Assembly (NCBI GenBank): GCA_947074165.1
Contig: CAMTOT010000085.1
Coordinates: 1-10,011 of the forward strand
From: an uncultured Bacteroidales bacterium
GTDB taxonomy: Bacteria > Bacteroidota > Bacteroidia > Bacteroidales > JAUNSR01
Direction: 5' to 3'
DNA: 10,011 nt
Part shown: positions 1-8,229 of the stretch, piece after piece
How positions within the stretch are numbered: the first letter of the stretch is position 1
Layout of the letters: every line of letters starts with the position of its first letter
The notes under the pieces: generated by a model
The model's database searches: none
What the model was told of the DNA's origin: nothing
What the model saw: the letters and a program-made list of their open reading frames with translations, nothing else
Made by a program: the position numbers and the translations under genes

Positions 1-56
1 GATTATTTATAAATGCCACAATATCGGTTTCCTGAAACTTAAGGCTCATCTGACCC
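1..56. other. Window edge, possible end or start of an unseen neighbour gene
   Basis: These bases precede the PhoH gene and cannot be assigned with confidence. Their G+C (about 45% by eye) is higher than in the other intergenic gaps here, which hints at coding sequence. Plus-strand frames could be the tail of an upstream gene stopping at 12, 35 or 76; the last would overlap the PhoH start by 20 nt. On the minus strand an ATG at 49-47 opens a frame reading MSLKFQETDIVAFINN to the edge, which looks protein-like. It would leave only 7 nt between divergent start codons and no room for promoters. I see no Bacteroidota-type promoter (TTTG, spacer, TAnnTTTG) here. Confidence 0.3.
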
Positions 57-1367
57 ATGAAAAACTTTGTTCTTGACACGAATGTGATTCTTCATGATAG
101 TAAATCTATCTACAATTTTCAGGAAAATAATATTTATTTACCTATAGTTGTTCTTGAAGAGCTTGATAAATTTAAAAAAGGTAATGAGCAGATTAATTTT
201 AATGCACGTGACTTTATACGAAGTCTTGACGGAATTACCAATAATACGTTATTTACAGAGGGTACACCATTGGGTGAAGGACTTGGTAGGTTGTATATAA
301 AAATCAGCGACCAGTACAGATCTGATATTGCCAGTATTCTTCCCGAACGAACTCCAGATCACAGAATACTCTCTATTACAAAAAGTGTAATGGAGGAAGA
401 TCCAGAAAAAGAGACAATATTAGTGACTAAAGATATTAATCTTCGCATGAAAGCCAGAGCATTAGGTATTGAAACGGAAGATTATTATTCAGACAAAGTA
501 CCGAGTATTGATATTTTTGAATCAGAGGCCAGGGAGATTGAGATTTACGATGAACAAATTATCTCCAAACTATATAAATCTCCTTTGGGATTATCTCCAG
601 AGGAACTGAAAATTAATACTGAACTAAGAGCCAATGAATGTTTTACTCTAAGAGCCGGAGATTCTACTATACTATGTAGGTATAACCCTATTCAAAATAC
701 AGTTACACAAGTAATTAAAGATGATAATTCAGGAATTAAGCCCCGCAATGCAGAACAGGCTTATGCATTTGAGCTGCTAAATGACCCTGACGTAAAGCTA
801 ATTGCAATAACCGGACGTGCTGGCACAGGAAAGACACTCCTTGCCCTAGCCTCTGCTTTAAAACAAACGTTCTTATATAAGCAAATATACCTTATGCGTC
901 CTATTGTTGCTTTATCGGATAAAGATCTTGGTTTCCTTCCGGGAAATGAGAAAGAAAAGATTATGCCATATATGCAACCTCTTTTTGATAACCTTAATGT
1001 CATTAAATATCAGGGAGGAACAGGTATCTCACAAGCAATTGATGATATGTTAAGCACAGGGCGGCTTAGAATAGAGGCTCTTGCATATATAAGAGGACGA
1101 AGTCTGCCAGAATGTATATGTATAATTGATGAAGCTCAGAATTTAACTCCTCACGAAATAAAAACAATTATAACTCGTGCAGGAGAAGGCACTAAAATGA
1201 TATTTACAGGTGATATTCATCAGATTGACTCACCATATCTTGATTCTCAATCAAATGGCCTGTCATATATGATTGATAAAATGAAAGGAGATGCTATCTT
1301 TGCTCATATTAATCTGCTAAAAGGAGAGAGAAGTGAACTGGCTGAGATTGCCAGTCAAAAATTGTAA
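57..1367 (+). CDS. phoH: PIN domain-PhoH ATPase fusion protein (PhoH2/YlaK type)
   Basis: This is a cytoplasmic protein joining an N-terminal PIN ribonuclease domain to a C-terminal PhoH NTPase domain, 436 aa, the usual size for this family. The PIN domain spans about residues 3-150. Its acidic positions are visible: D7 in VLDTNV, E34/E35 in VVLEELDKF, D101 in TPDHRIL and D126 in VTKDINL. The PhoH domain covers about 225-436, with Walker A GRAGTGKT at 253-260, Walker B IIDEAQN at 356-362 and a TGDIHQID motif at 384-391. Studied PIN-PhoH proteins (mycobacterial PhoH2) unwind and cleave RNA; that role here is inferred from the family. The start fits because FVLDTNVILHD normally begins right after the initiator. 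The S41 protease gene follows after 26 nt. The name comes from E. coli PhoH, but no phosphate regulation is visible. Confidence 0.93.
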   Translation: MKNFVLDTNVILHDSKSIYNFQENNIYLPIVVLEELDKFKKGNEQINFNARDFIRSLDGITNNTLFTEGTPLGEGLGRLYIKISDQYRSDIASILPERTPDHRILSITKSVMEEDPEKETILVTKDINLRMKARALGIETEDYYSDKVPSIDIFESEAREIEIYDEQIISKLYKSPLGLSPEELKINTELRANECFTLRAGDSTILCRYNPIQNTVTQVIKDDNSGIKPRNAEQAYAFELLNDPDVKLIAITGRAGTGKTLLALASALKQTFLYKQIYLMRPIVALSDKDLGFLPGNEKEKIMPYMQPLFDNLNVIKYQGGTGISQAIDDMLSTGRLRIEALAYIRGRSLPECICIIDEAQNLTPHEIKTIITRAGEGTKMIFTGDIHQIDSPYLDSQSNGLSYMIDKMKGDAIFAHINLLKGERSELAEIASQKL

Positions 1368-1393
1368 TTTTCGTATAATTAAATTATAAACAT

Positions 1394-2800
1394 ATGAAAT
1401 ACCGTTTTATAGGTGCTCTTTTTCTGTCGGCACTAATTTTCAGTTCTTGTAAAGATGATGAGATTCTAAATAATCAGGTTGGTGATGATACCGTAAATGG
1501 TTGGATATACTCAACTATGAAGAAAGAGTACCTATGGAACGATGAAATAAGAGACTTTACAAAATATAATACGGAAGCAGATCCTGAAACATTCTTTAGC
1601 TCACTGATAAGCTCAAATGAAAAGAAACAATCCTCTTCGGGTTATCAATATTGTTACTCATATATTGAAGAAGATGATACTAAATTAATTACTCATAATG
1701 GATTATCTTATGGTATTCACTTTATAAACTATAGAATAAGTAATTATTCCACCAGATTAATTAGTCGTATTTTATACGTTATACCAGGCTCACCGGCAGA
1801 TAAGGCAGGTATTAAAAGGGGTGATTTTATAATGAGCATAAACGGGACAAATATTAGTTCTTCCAATTATTATTCACTTATTTCAGGTGGTGCCACTAAT
1901 TTTCAGATATACCGTGGCATACTGGTTCCGGACGAAGCTGCAGATATAATAGGCACATCCGAGTTATGGGAAACTTATAATGTCACTTCTGCTGTAAAGA
2001 TTGAAGTGAATCCAATTCTATCTGAATCTGTTTTTGAATATAACAACATAAAGGTAGGCTATCTTAATTACCTTCAGTTTTCCATGGGTACAGATGGTAT
2101 CGCTAATAATATCTATACAGAGGAGCTGAAAAATACCTTTCTTAATTTTAAGAATGCAGGAGTAGATGAATTTATATTAGATCTCAGATATAATGGGGGC
2201 GGATATCTTGAAGTAGCCCGTACTTTGGCTTCAATGATAGTACCTACGAAACATCTGAATAACGTATTTTGTACTTTAAAATTTAATGATTCAAATTCAT
2301 CAAAAAACAGTACTATAAAGTTTAATTATTCTCTTAAAGATTATAATATAAATGTATCAAGGGTATACATACTCACTACATATGCAACTGCATCTGCAAG
2401 TGAAGCTGTGCTAAACGGACTTGCCGCATCAGATTATATGGAGGTTATACAAATTGGCGAAACGACAGAAGGTAAGAATCTTGGTTCTATAGAATATAAA
2501 AGTGATAAATATCCATGGGTACTTCACCCTATAGTATCTTCTATAGCCAATGCAGACGGTTATGGTGAATATTATGATGGTATCACTCCTTTAAATAGTG
2601 ATTATATTTATGATGAGACTGAAAGTAACACTTATCTTGGACAATTCGGAGAAATTGATGACCCCATGGTAGAATTGGCACTTCTGGATATGACGGGTAC
2701 AAAAACATCAAGACTAAACAATGATAATTCAACAATATCCTTAGAAAAAGCCTCATCATACATAAAAATACACAACTATAATTCAGTTATTATAGAATAA
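1394..2800 (+). CDS. Lipoprotein S41-family (C-terminal processing-like) serine protease with PDZ domain
   Basis: This is a predicted exported serine endopeptidase of the S41 family, 468 aa. A lipoprotein signal peptide ends at Cys19 (F-S-S-C). The following K-D-D-E resembles the Bacteroidota lipoprotein export signal that sends lipoproteins to the cell surface, so outer-face display is likely but inferred. After an N-terminal helical region (about 30-90) comes a PDZ domain (about 105-175, with PGSPADKAGIKRGD at 131-144). The S41 core spans about 215-385 and contains ILDLRYNGGG at 261-270. By alignment to E. coli Tsp/Prc the nucleophile is Ser334 in ATASASE and the general base is Lys361 in TTEGKN, so the Ser/Lys dyad looks intact. 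The last 80 or so residues show no motif I recognise. The substrate is unknown. The gene lies 26 nt after phoH and 30 nt before the patatin gene. Confidence 0.92.
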   Translation: MKYRFIGALFLSALIFSSCKDDEILNNQVGDDTVNGWIYSTMKKEYLWNDEIRDFTKYNTEADPETFFSSLISSNEKKQSSSGYQYCYSYIEEDDTKLITHNGLSYGIHFINYRISNYSTRLISRILYVIPGSPADKAGIKRGDFIMSINGTNISSSNYYSLISGGATNFQIYRGILVPDEAADIIGTSELWETYNVTSAVKIEVNPILSESVFEYNNIKVGYLNYLQFSMGTDGIANNIYTEELKNTFLNFKNAGVDEFILDLRYNGGGYLEVARTLASMIVPTKHLNNVFCTLKFNDSNSSKNSTIKFNYSLKDYNINVSRVYILTTYATASASEAVLNGLAASDYMEVIQIGETTEGKNLGSIEYKSDKYPWVLHPIVSSIANADGYGEYYDGITPLNSDYIYDETESNTYLGQFGEIDDPMVELALLDMTGTKTSRLNNDNSTISLEKASSYIKIHNYNSVIIE

Positions 2801-2830
2801 AAACGAAACAGACAGTATTATATATTTCTT

Positions 2831-5131
2831 ATGAAAAAAATCATAGCGGCTTTTGCCGCTTTTTTATGCTTAAATAGTGCTTATGCCCAATCGGAACGTA
2901 TTGGACTTGTTTTAAGTGGCGGTGGTGCCAGAGGTATAGCTCATATAGGCCTTATTCAGGCTCTTGAAGAGAATAACATTCCTATTGATTACATAACAGG
3001 TACATCAATGGGAGCAATCGTAGGTGGTATGTATTCAATGGGATACACGCCAACAGAAATGATGGATTTGCTTAAATCTGATGAATTTAAGCTTTGGCAG
3101 GCCGGAAAGATTGATGACAATATGATTAATTACTTTAAACAGGATGAATTTACACCAGAATTTTTCAGAGTAAAAACGTCATTTAAAGACTCTCTAAAAA
3201 TCAAAAGATCATTTCTTCCCAGTTCGCTTATAAATCCGCTTCCTATGAATTTTGCCTTTATGAAACTGTTTTCTCATGCGACAGTACGTTCTAAAGGTGA
3301 TTTCAACAATCTTTTTGTACCGTTCAGAGCTGTTGCTTCTGACGTTTATAGCAAAGAACCTATTATCATGTCGGATGGGGATCTTGGTGATGCCGTCAGA
3401 GCTTCTATGTCATTCCCATTTGTGTTTAAACCGATAAAAATAAATGGCACGCTTGCTTACGACGGAGGTATCTACAACAACTACCCGGTAGATATTATGG
3501 AGACTGATTTTGCACCTGATTTTATTGTAGGAAGCGTTGTTTCTGAAAACCCAACGATACCGGAAGAGGATGATCTTATGGGACAAATTGAGAATATGAT
3601 TATGCATAAGACCAATTATGAAATAGACTCTTTAAAAGGTATATCTATTAAATATGATCTTAATGATGTGTCTCTTCTTGATTTTCAGAAAGCTGACGAT
3701 ATATATAAATTCGGGTATGAAAAAGGCCTTGAATACGTTGAGTTAATCAAGTCAAGAGTAGCTCGTGAGATGCCAAGCAGCGAACTTGAGATGAACAGGC
3801 TAAATTATCGCAGCAATGATCCTGTTATTGAATTTAATGAAGTTATAGTGGAAGGTGCAAATAATCTTCAAAGCACATATATCAAAGATCATTTCCAACG
3901 TGACGAGAGTAAACCATTTACTATGTCTGATGCCGAAAATGGCTATTTCAGCATTTTCTCAGACTCTAAGATCTCTGAAATCATGCCAACCGTGGTTGAA
4001 AAGGAGGATGGTACGTTCGCATTAAAATTAAATGTCAAGTTGAATCAGGATTTTGAAACTCTTATAGGTGGTAATATCTCATCCCTTAACAGCAACAGAA
4101 TATTTTTAGGTTTCAACTATCGTATGCTAAACTTATATGCTTTAGATCTTAGTGCCGGTTTTCAGCTTAGTCAGTCATATACCTCAGCTCAGGCGAAGGC
4201 CAGAATTGACTTTCCGACTAAAAGACTCCCGCTTTCTATTGACGCAAGATATGCTTTCATACGACAGAAGTACTATGATAGTGACCGTCTTTTTGATCTA
4301 AGTGAAAATTCTTGTTTTATTGATCAACAGCAAATGTACGCTATGATTAATATTGCGATGCCTTTAAATAAAACGGCAAAAATGAGTTTTGGTACAGGTT
4401 ATGGCATTTTACAGGACAGATATTATGAGTCTAAGCATGTCGACTTCTCTACTACCAAAGAAAATATAAGTGACTATTATCTTTTGCAGGTAAACGGACT
4501 TTTAGAGTGGAATAAGATACGCGCTAAACAATATCCTACAAGCGGATATAAACATACCATCTCTGGAATGTTTGTAACAGGCAATGAAAAATTTAAAGAC
4601 AGGAATACAGACCCCATATATAAGATAAAAGATAAAACAAATTGGTTTGAAGTAAAAGGAACATCTGAAATTTATTATCACCCTTGGTCTAAATTTGTGG
4701 TTGGTACTTATTTCGAACTTCTTATGTCAAATAAGAAATTTTATCAAAACTACACTGCCACTATACTTCAGGCTCCGGCATTCATGCCTACAATACACAG
4801 TACACTCGTCTTCCGTGACGCATTCAGAGCTATGAATTATGCTGCAGTTGGAGTAAAACCAATATGGCTTATTAGCAGTATGTTTCAATTAAGAGGCGAA
4901 GTTTACGGATTCCAACCATTTCGAAAGATTAAATCAGGTGCTGATAATAAAGCACGCTATGCTGATTTTAAAATTGCGCCGGAATATATTGCCGAGGTGT
5001 CAGGAGTGATGACCCTACCTTTTGCCACTATAGCTCTATATGTAAATCGTTACAGCACACCTAAAGATGACTGGAACTTCGGACTTAATATCGGTTATGT
5101 TATAAATACAAGGAAATTCCTTAATAACTAA
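2831..5131 (+). CDS. Patatin-like phospholipase fused to POTRA and outer-membrane beta-barrel (PlpD-like)
   Basis: This is a 766-aa outer-membrane protein with an N-terminal lipase-like domain. A Sec signal peptide (MKKIIAAFAAFLCLNSAYA) probably ends after residue 19. The patatin domain (about 23-310) has the oxyanion loop GGGARG at 30-35, the nucleophile elbow GTSMG with Ser59 at 57-61, and the catalytic Asp211 in YDGGIYNN, so the Ser/Asp dyad is complete. One POTRA-like domain follows (about 332-405, IEFNEVIVEGANNL). The rest (about 408-766) alternates aromatic and polar residues like a BamA/Omp85-type barrel and ends in a probable strand, FGLNIGYVINTRKF. The order matches type Vd autotransporter-like PlpD proteins. 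Phospholipase A activity and whether the patatin faces out or into the periplasm are inferred. The S41 gene is 30 nt upstream, and a terminator begins 10 nt after the stop. Confidence 0.92.
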   Translation: MKKIIAAFAAFLCLNSAYAQSERIGLVLSGGGARGIAHIGLIQALEENNIPIDYITGTSMGAIVGGMYSMGYTPTEMMDLLKSDEFKLWQAGKIDDNMINYFKQDEFTPEFFRVKTSFKDSLKIKRSFLPSSLINPLPMNFAFMKLFSHATVRSKGDFNNLFVPFRAVASDVYSKEPIIMSDGDLGDAVRASMSFPFVFKPIKINGTLAYDGGIYNNYPVDIMETDFAPDFIVGSVVSENPTIPEEDDLMGQIENMIMHKTNYEIDSLKGISIKYDLNDVSLLDFQKADDIYKFGYEKGLEYVELIKSRVAREMPSSELEMNRLNYRSNDPVIEFNEVIVEGANNLQSTYIKDHFQRDESKPFTMSDAENGYFSIFSDSKISEIMPTVVEKEDGTFALKLNVKLNQDFETLIGGNISSLNSNRIFLGFNYRMLNLYALDLSAGFQLSQSYTSAQAKARIDFPTKRLPLSIDARYAFIRQKYYDSDRLFDLSENSCFIDQQQMYAMINIAMPLNKTAKMSFGTGYGILQDRYYESKHVDFSTTKENISDYYLLQVNGLLEWNKIRAKQYPTSGYKHTISGMFVTGNEKFKDRNTDPIYKIKDKTNWFEVKGTSEIYYHPWSKFVVGTYFELLMSNKKFYQNYTATILQAPAFMPTIHSTLVFRDAFRAMNYAAVGVKPIWLISSMFQLRGEVYGFQPFRKIKSGADNKARYADFKIAPEYIAEVSGVMTLPFATIALYVNRYSTPKDDWNFGLNIGYVINTRKFLNN

Positions 5132-5141
5132 CCATTTTCAT

Positions 5142-5190
5142 AAAAAAAGCAATCAGTTAGCTAATATTCGCTATTCTAATTGCTTTTTTT
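5142..5190. terminator. Bidirectional intrinsic terminator between convergent genes
   Basis: A perfect 12-bp inverted repeat pairs AAAAAAAGCAAT (5142-5153) with ATTGCTTTTTTT (5179-5190). Pairing extends imperfectly inward through CAG-TTAGCTAATAT against ATATTCGCTATTCTA. Each strand gives a hairpin whose 3' arm ends in seven U residues. It lies 10 nt after the patatin stop and 6 nt from the methyltransferase stop, filling the 65-nt gap between two convergent blocks. Serving both directions is inferred from the symmetry. Confidence 0.85.
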
Positions 5191-5196
5191 ATAAGG

Positions 5197-5940
5197 TCAT
5201 TTAAAGCCAAGTTTATCTAAAGCATAAGGCAATAATAAATCATATCTTTTAAGAATAAGTCTTTGCCACCTTAGCAATGTATCAATCTTCTCTTCATCTG
5301 TCAGTTGCCAGTTTATATCATTATTCTTTCGCATCCTCTCCGTAGTATCATATAGCGTAAGAGCGGCACAAACAGAGATATTATAACTTTCAGCAAAACC
5401 ATACATAGGAAGTTTTACAAATCCGTCAGCCATATCACGCACACCATCCGATATTCCAGTACCTTCTGTTCCAAAAACAATAGCAGTCTTCTCTGTAATA
5501 TCAAGTTCAGACATCATACAGTCTCTCTCATGAGGAGTCGTGGCAACTATACGATATCCTTTCTCTTTTAATACTTCAAGGCAAGATCGAGTTGGATTTT
5601 CAAAGCTTTTCCCAAACTTTCGATAATCAACCCATTTATCTGAACCTGCGGAAGATCCCACACTAACCTGAAAACGAAAATTCTTTTCTATAGCGTAAAA
5701 CTCTTGTATACCGAAACAATCGCAAGATCTTAATACGGCACCGCCGTTATGCGGATGTTCGGTATCTTCAAGTACTACTGTTATATGCTTTGTGCGTAAG
5801 TCAATATTTTTCTTAAATAGCTCAAGCTTATTTTCAGGACACATTTCGGCAAAATAGTTATATAATTCTACTTTTTGCTCATATGTCAGATTTTCGTGTA
5901 ATACGTTTTTCTTTCCTATAAGAGGCATAATAAATATCAA
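5197..5940 (-). CDS. trmH: TrmH-type tRNA (guanosine-2'-O)-methyltransferase (SPOUT superfamily)
   Basis: The product is a SpoU/TrmH-class RNA 2'-O-ribose methyltransferase, 247 aa as drawn, which uses S-adenosylmethionine through a trefoil knot. Motif 1 is N65-GGAVLRSCD, with R71. Motif 2 is VFGTEGTGIS at 155-164, with E159. Motif 3 is LPMYGFAESYNISVCAAL at 177-194. Arg49 in LRTKHITVVLED aligns with the catalytic Arg of bacterial TrmH. No L30-like N-terminal domain is present, which argues against RlmB. The helical tail (LTDEEKIDTLLRWQRL, about 213-228) resembles TrmH of E. coli, so Gm18 of tRNA is the best-guess target, though the substrate cannot be proved from sequence. Start codons at 5940 and 5928 (Met5) are both possible. 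It is the last gene of the minus-strand block. Confidence 0.85.
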   Translation of the reverse strand: MIFIMPLIGKKNVLHENLTYEQKVELYNYFAEMCPENKLELFKKNIDLRTKHITVVLEDTEHPHNGGAVLRSCDCFGIQEFYAIEKNFRFQVSVGSSAGSDKWVDYRKFGKSFENPTRSCLEVLKEKGYRIVATTPHERDCMMSELDITEKTAIVFGTEGTGISDGVRDMADGFVKLPMYGFAESYNISVCAALTLYDTTERMRKNNDINWQLTDEEKIDTLLRWQRLILKRYDLLLPYALDKLGFK

Positions 5941-5945
5941 TATTT

Positions 5946-6977
5946 TTAAATTCTCTTCTTAATACCCAAACCGGGCATATCTGAAGCATACACTTTCCCA
6001 TCTATCAGCGACACGCCTTCAAAACAATCATTCTTAATAAGTAGATTTCCATCCAAATCGGCATAATCTACGGCTGGGGCTAACTGTGACGCAGCCGCGA
6101 TAGCACAAGAAGTCTCAGTCATACATCCAAGCATAACTTTAAGATTCTCTTTTCGCGCGACCTCGATTATTTTTTTTGCTTCAGCCATTCCGGTACATTT
6201 CATAAGTTTAATGTTTACCCCCGAAAATATCCCTTTTACCTTATCCATATCAGAAAGCCGTTGAAATGATTCATCAGCAATTACAGGCATAGGCGACCTC
6301 TCCGTAAGCCACGCTGTATCGTCAATCATCTCTTTAGGCATAGGCTGCTCTGCGAAGGTTACTCCTCGTTCATAAAGCCAGTTTAGCATATCAAGTGCGA
6401 AGTACTTATCTGTCCATCCCTGATTAGCATCAATGCATATAGGCGTGTCAGTAACTCTACGTATTGTATCAATAATCATCTTATCGTTATCCGAGCCAAG
6501 TTTTACCTTCAACAAACGAAAATCCTTAGCCTCAAGAGTTTTTTGTTTTATAATCTCTTCGGTATCGATTCCGATAGTATAAGAAGTATATGGCGAGCTA
6601 TCTCTATCATATCCCCAGATATTCCACCAAGGCTTGCACACGGCTTTCCCATACAAATCATGCAGAGCAATGTCAACAGAAGCTTTAGCTGCCGTATTGC
6701 CTGGCTCTACAGAGTCTATATAATCAATTATCGTCTGCATTTCGTCGGAGAGTGAATATTTACTTAGATCTAATTTTGAAAGAAACCTCATAACGGTTTC
6801 CTGTGTAGCTCCAAGATACGGAGGGAGAGACGCCTCTCCATATCCGATGATACCGTCAGACTCTATCTCTACAAGAACAACCGGAGTTGTAGTACGAGAT
6901 GAAGTAGCAAGAGTAAAAGTATGATTCAACTCAAGCGTATAGGGTTTAAACGTTAGTTTCATTATCTTCTGCCTCAT
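5946..6977 (-). CDS. Dipeptide epimerase (L-Ala-D/L-Glu epimerase type, enolase superfamily)
   Basis: This is a cytoplasmic enolase-superfamily enzyme of the muconate-lactonizing subgroup, 343 aa from the first Met. The catalytic set is complete: K157-V-K159 on one side of the barrel and K257 (NIKLMK) on the other act as the two acid/bases. D183 (CIDANQGW), E210 (FAEQPMP) and D235 (VIADESF) bind Mg2+. The DLDG at 307-310 is typical of dipeptide epimerases. The expected reaction interconverts L-Ala-D-Glu and L-Ala-L-Glu so that murein peptides can be degraded and reused. The exact dipeptide is inferred, since related epimerases differ in specificity. The coding region overlaps the end of rmuC. 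Met6 (start at 6962, 17-nt overlap) is a more family-like start than Met1 (6977, 32-nt overlap), because MKLTFKPYTLELNHTF begins the capping domain. Translational coupling with rmuC is likely. Confidence 0.9.
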   Translation of the reverse strand: MRQKIMKLTFKPYTLELNHTFTLATSSRTTTPVVLVEIESDGIIGYGEASLPPYLGATQETVMRFLSKLDLSKYSLSDEMQTIIDYIDSVEPGNTAAKASVDIALHDLYGKAVCKPWWNIWGYDRDSSPYTSYTIGIDTEEIIKQKTLEAKDFRLLKVKLGSDNDKMIIDTIRRVTDTPICIDANQGWTDKYFALDMLNWLYERGVTFAEQPMPKEMIDDTAWLTERSPMPVIADESFQRLSDMDKVKGIFSGVNIKLMKCTGMAEAKKIIEVARKENLKVMLGCMTETSCAIAAASQLAPAVDYADLDGNLLIKNDCFEGVSLIDGKVYASDMPGLGIKKRI

Positions 6978-8211
6978 TATTAGTTATGGCAAGCTGCTTT
7001 TTGGCTTTTGCTCCTAAATCCTTAAGCTTCTCTACTTGCCCCATCAGATTTCCATTGCCGTCACTTACCATGCTTAAAGCCTCATCGCACGTTTTAGAAG
7101 CCTGACGTAGTCGCTCGCTTACATTAATTAGTTTAGCATTTAGATTAGCGAATTTGTCATAAAGTTTACCAGCGCGATCAGCAATTTCTATAGCATTTTT
7201 GCTCTGATTATTTCTTTTCCAAAGATTGGATACAAGTTTAAGCGCAGTGATAAGATTGGTCGGACTTATCATAACTACCCTTTTCTCATAAGCATATTGC
7301 CATATATTAGAATCAGCCTGAAGCGCAAGAATATAAGCCGGCTCATTTGGAACAAACATCATAACAAAATCTATATCTCCCATATAATCCTGATAACCTT
7401 TATTCGACAATTCATCGATATGCTTTTTTACCGAAAATATATGATTTTTTATAGCAATGTCGCTTTCTTCTGTTGCTTCAGATTCTGTGTATCTTATATA
7501 GTCTGTAAGTGAAACTTTAGAATCTATTATGATTTTCTTTCCGTCAGGATATACGATTATGGCATCTGGACGCATTTTCTTATCATCTTCGCTAAATATA
7601 GCCCGACCATTTTCATCTCTGATAGTATCTTGAAGAAAATATTCAAAACCTTTCCGAAGTCCTGATTTAGCAAGAATAGATTCAAGTATCATCTCACCCC
7701 AATCACCCTGAACCTTAGTATCCCCCTTCAATGCTTTAGTAAGATTTTTTGCGTCACGACTTATCTGATTATTTAGTTCAACAAGTTCCTTTATCCTACC
7801 CTCGAGAGAAAATCGCTGTTTTGACTCTTTATCATAAGTATCTTCCACCTGCTTCTTAAACAGTGCAATATTTTCCTTTAACGGATTTAAAATAGAATTA
7901 AGTTCGTTTCGACTAATCTCAGAAAAACGTTTAGTTTTATCCTCAAAAATATTATTTGCAAGTACCTTGAACTGATTCTCCATTGCCTGTTTTTTCTCTT
8001 CCAGCTCCTTTTCAAATATCACAATACGCTGCCTGAACGCCTCGTTTTGTGCTCTTAGCGTAGCATTTTGAGATATCAGATTTTTGTTTTCCGCATTTAT
8101 ATTTTCCACTTTGTTCTCATAATCTTTTATTTTAGATGAATAAGAACGCATCATCACAAGTACGACACCTGTCATACTAACTCCCATAAATAATAACGGA
8201 ATAAACTCCAT
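6946..8211 (-). CDS. rmuC: RmuC family DNA recombination protein
   Basis: This is an RmuC homologue, 421 aa. In E. coli RmuC limits recombination at inverted repeats, and the family carries a restriction-endonuclease-like fold; its biochemical activity remains poorly defined. Residues 5-21 form one hydrophobic segment (FIPLLFMGVSMTGVVLV) that should anchor the protein in the inner membrane. A long, charged coiled coil follows (about 25-160). The nuclease-like domain (about 165-340) has GDWGE at 169-173, RPD at 214-216 and D230-S-K232, matching a PD-(D/E)xK arrangement. A second helical region runs to about 405, ending in a polar, acidic tail. The start lies 18 nt after the dihydroorotase stop, and the 3' end overlaps the epimerase start. 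Confidence 0.93.
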   Translation of the reverse strand: MEFIPLLFMGVSMTGVVLVMMRSYSSKIKDYENKVENINAENKNLISQNATLRAQNEAFRQRIVIFEKELEEKKQAMENQFKVLANNIFEDKTKRFSEISRNELNSILNPLKENIALFKKQVEDTYDKESKQRFSLEGRIKELVELNNQISRDAKNLTKALKGDTKVQGDWGEMILESILAKSGLRKGFEYFLQDTIRDENGRAIFSEDDKKMRPDAIIVYPDGKKIIIDSKVSLTDYIRYTESEATEESDIAIKNHIFSVKKHIDELSNKGYQDYMGDIDFVMMFVPNEPAYILALQADSNIWQYAYEKRVVMISPTNLITALKLVSNLWKRNNQSKNAIEIADRAGKLYDKFANLNAKLINVSERLRQASKTCDEALSMVSDGNGNLMGQVEKLKDLGAKAKKQLAITNNEAEDNETNV

Positions 8212-8229
8212 AGTGATTAAAGCAATTAA

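Noticed and set aside
761..1003. Minus-strand open frame of 80 codons
   Set aside because: It lies wholly inside the PhoH Walker A region, whose plus-strand product is clearly conserved; the minus product resembles nothing I recognise.
1375..1387. Palindrome ATAATTAAATTAT between PhoH and the S41 gene
   Set aside because: It contains only A and T in an AT-rich gap, so it is expected by chance and has no stable stem.
2818..2830. TATATTTC just before the patatin start, similar to the TAnnTTTG -7 box
   Set aside because: It ends within a few bases of the ATG, leaving no leader for a ribosome site, and has no TTTG box at the right distance.
3410..3607. Minus-strand open frame of 65 codons inside the patatin gene
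   Set aside because: It is antisense to the conserved catalytic-Asp region of the patatin domain and has no recognisable motif.
6543..6755. Plus-strand open frame of 70 codons
   Set aside because: It is antisense to the conserved barrel of the dipeptide epimerase and gives a composition unlike a real protein.
7297..7512. Plus-strand open frame of 71 codons, rich in Ile, Phe and Cys
   Set aside because: It looks like a small membrane protein, but it is antisense to the RmuC nuclease-like domain and the hydrophobicity is a by-product of AT-rich reverse codons.
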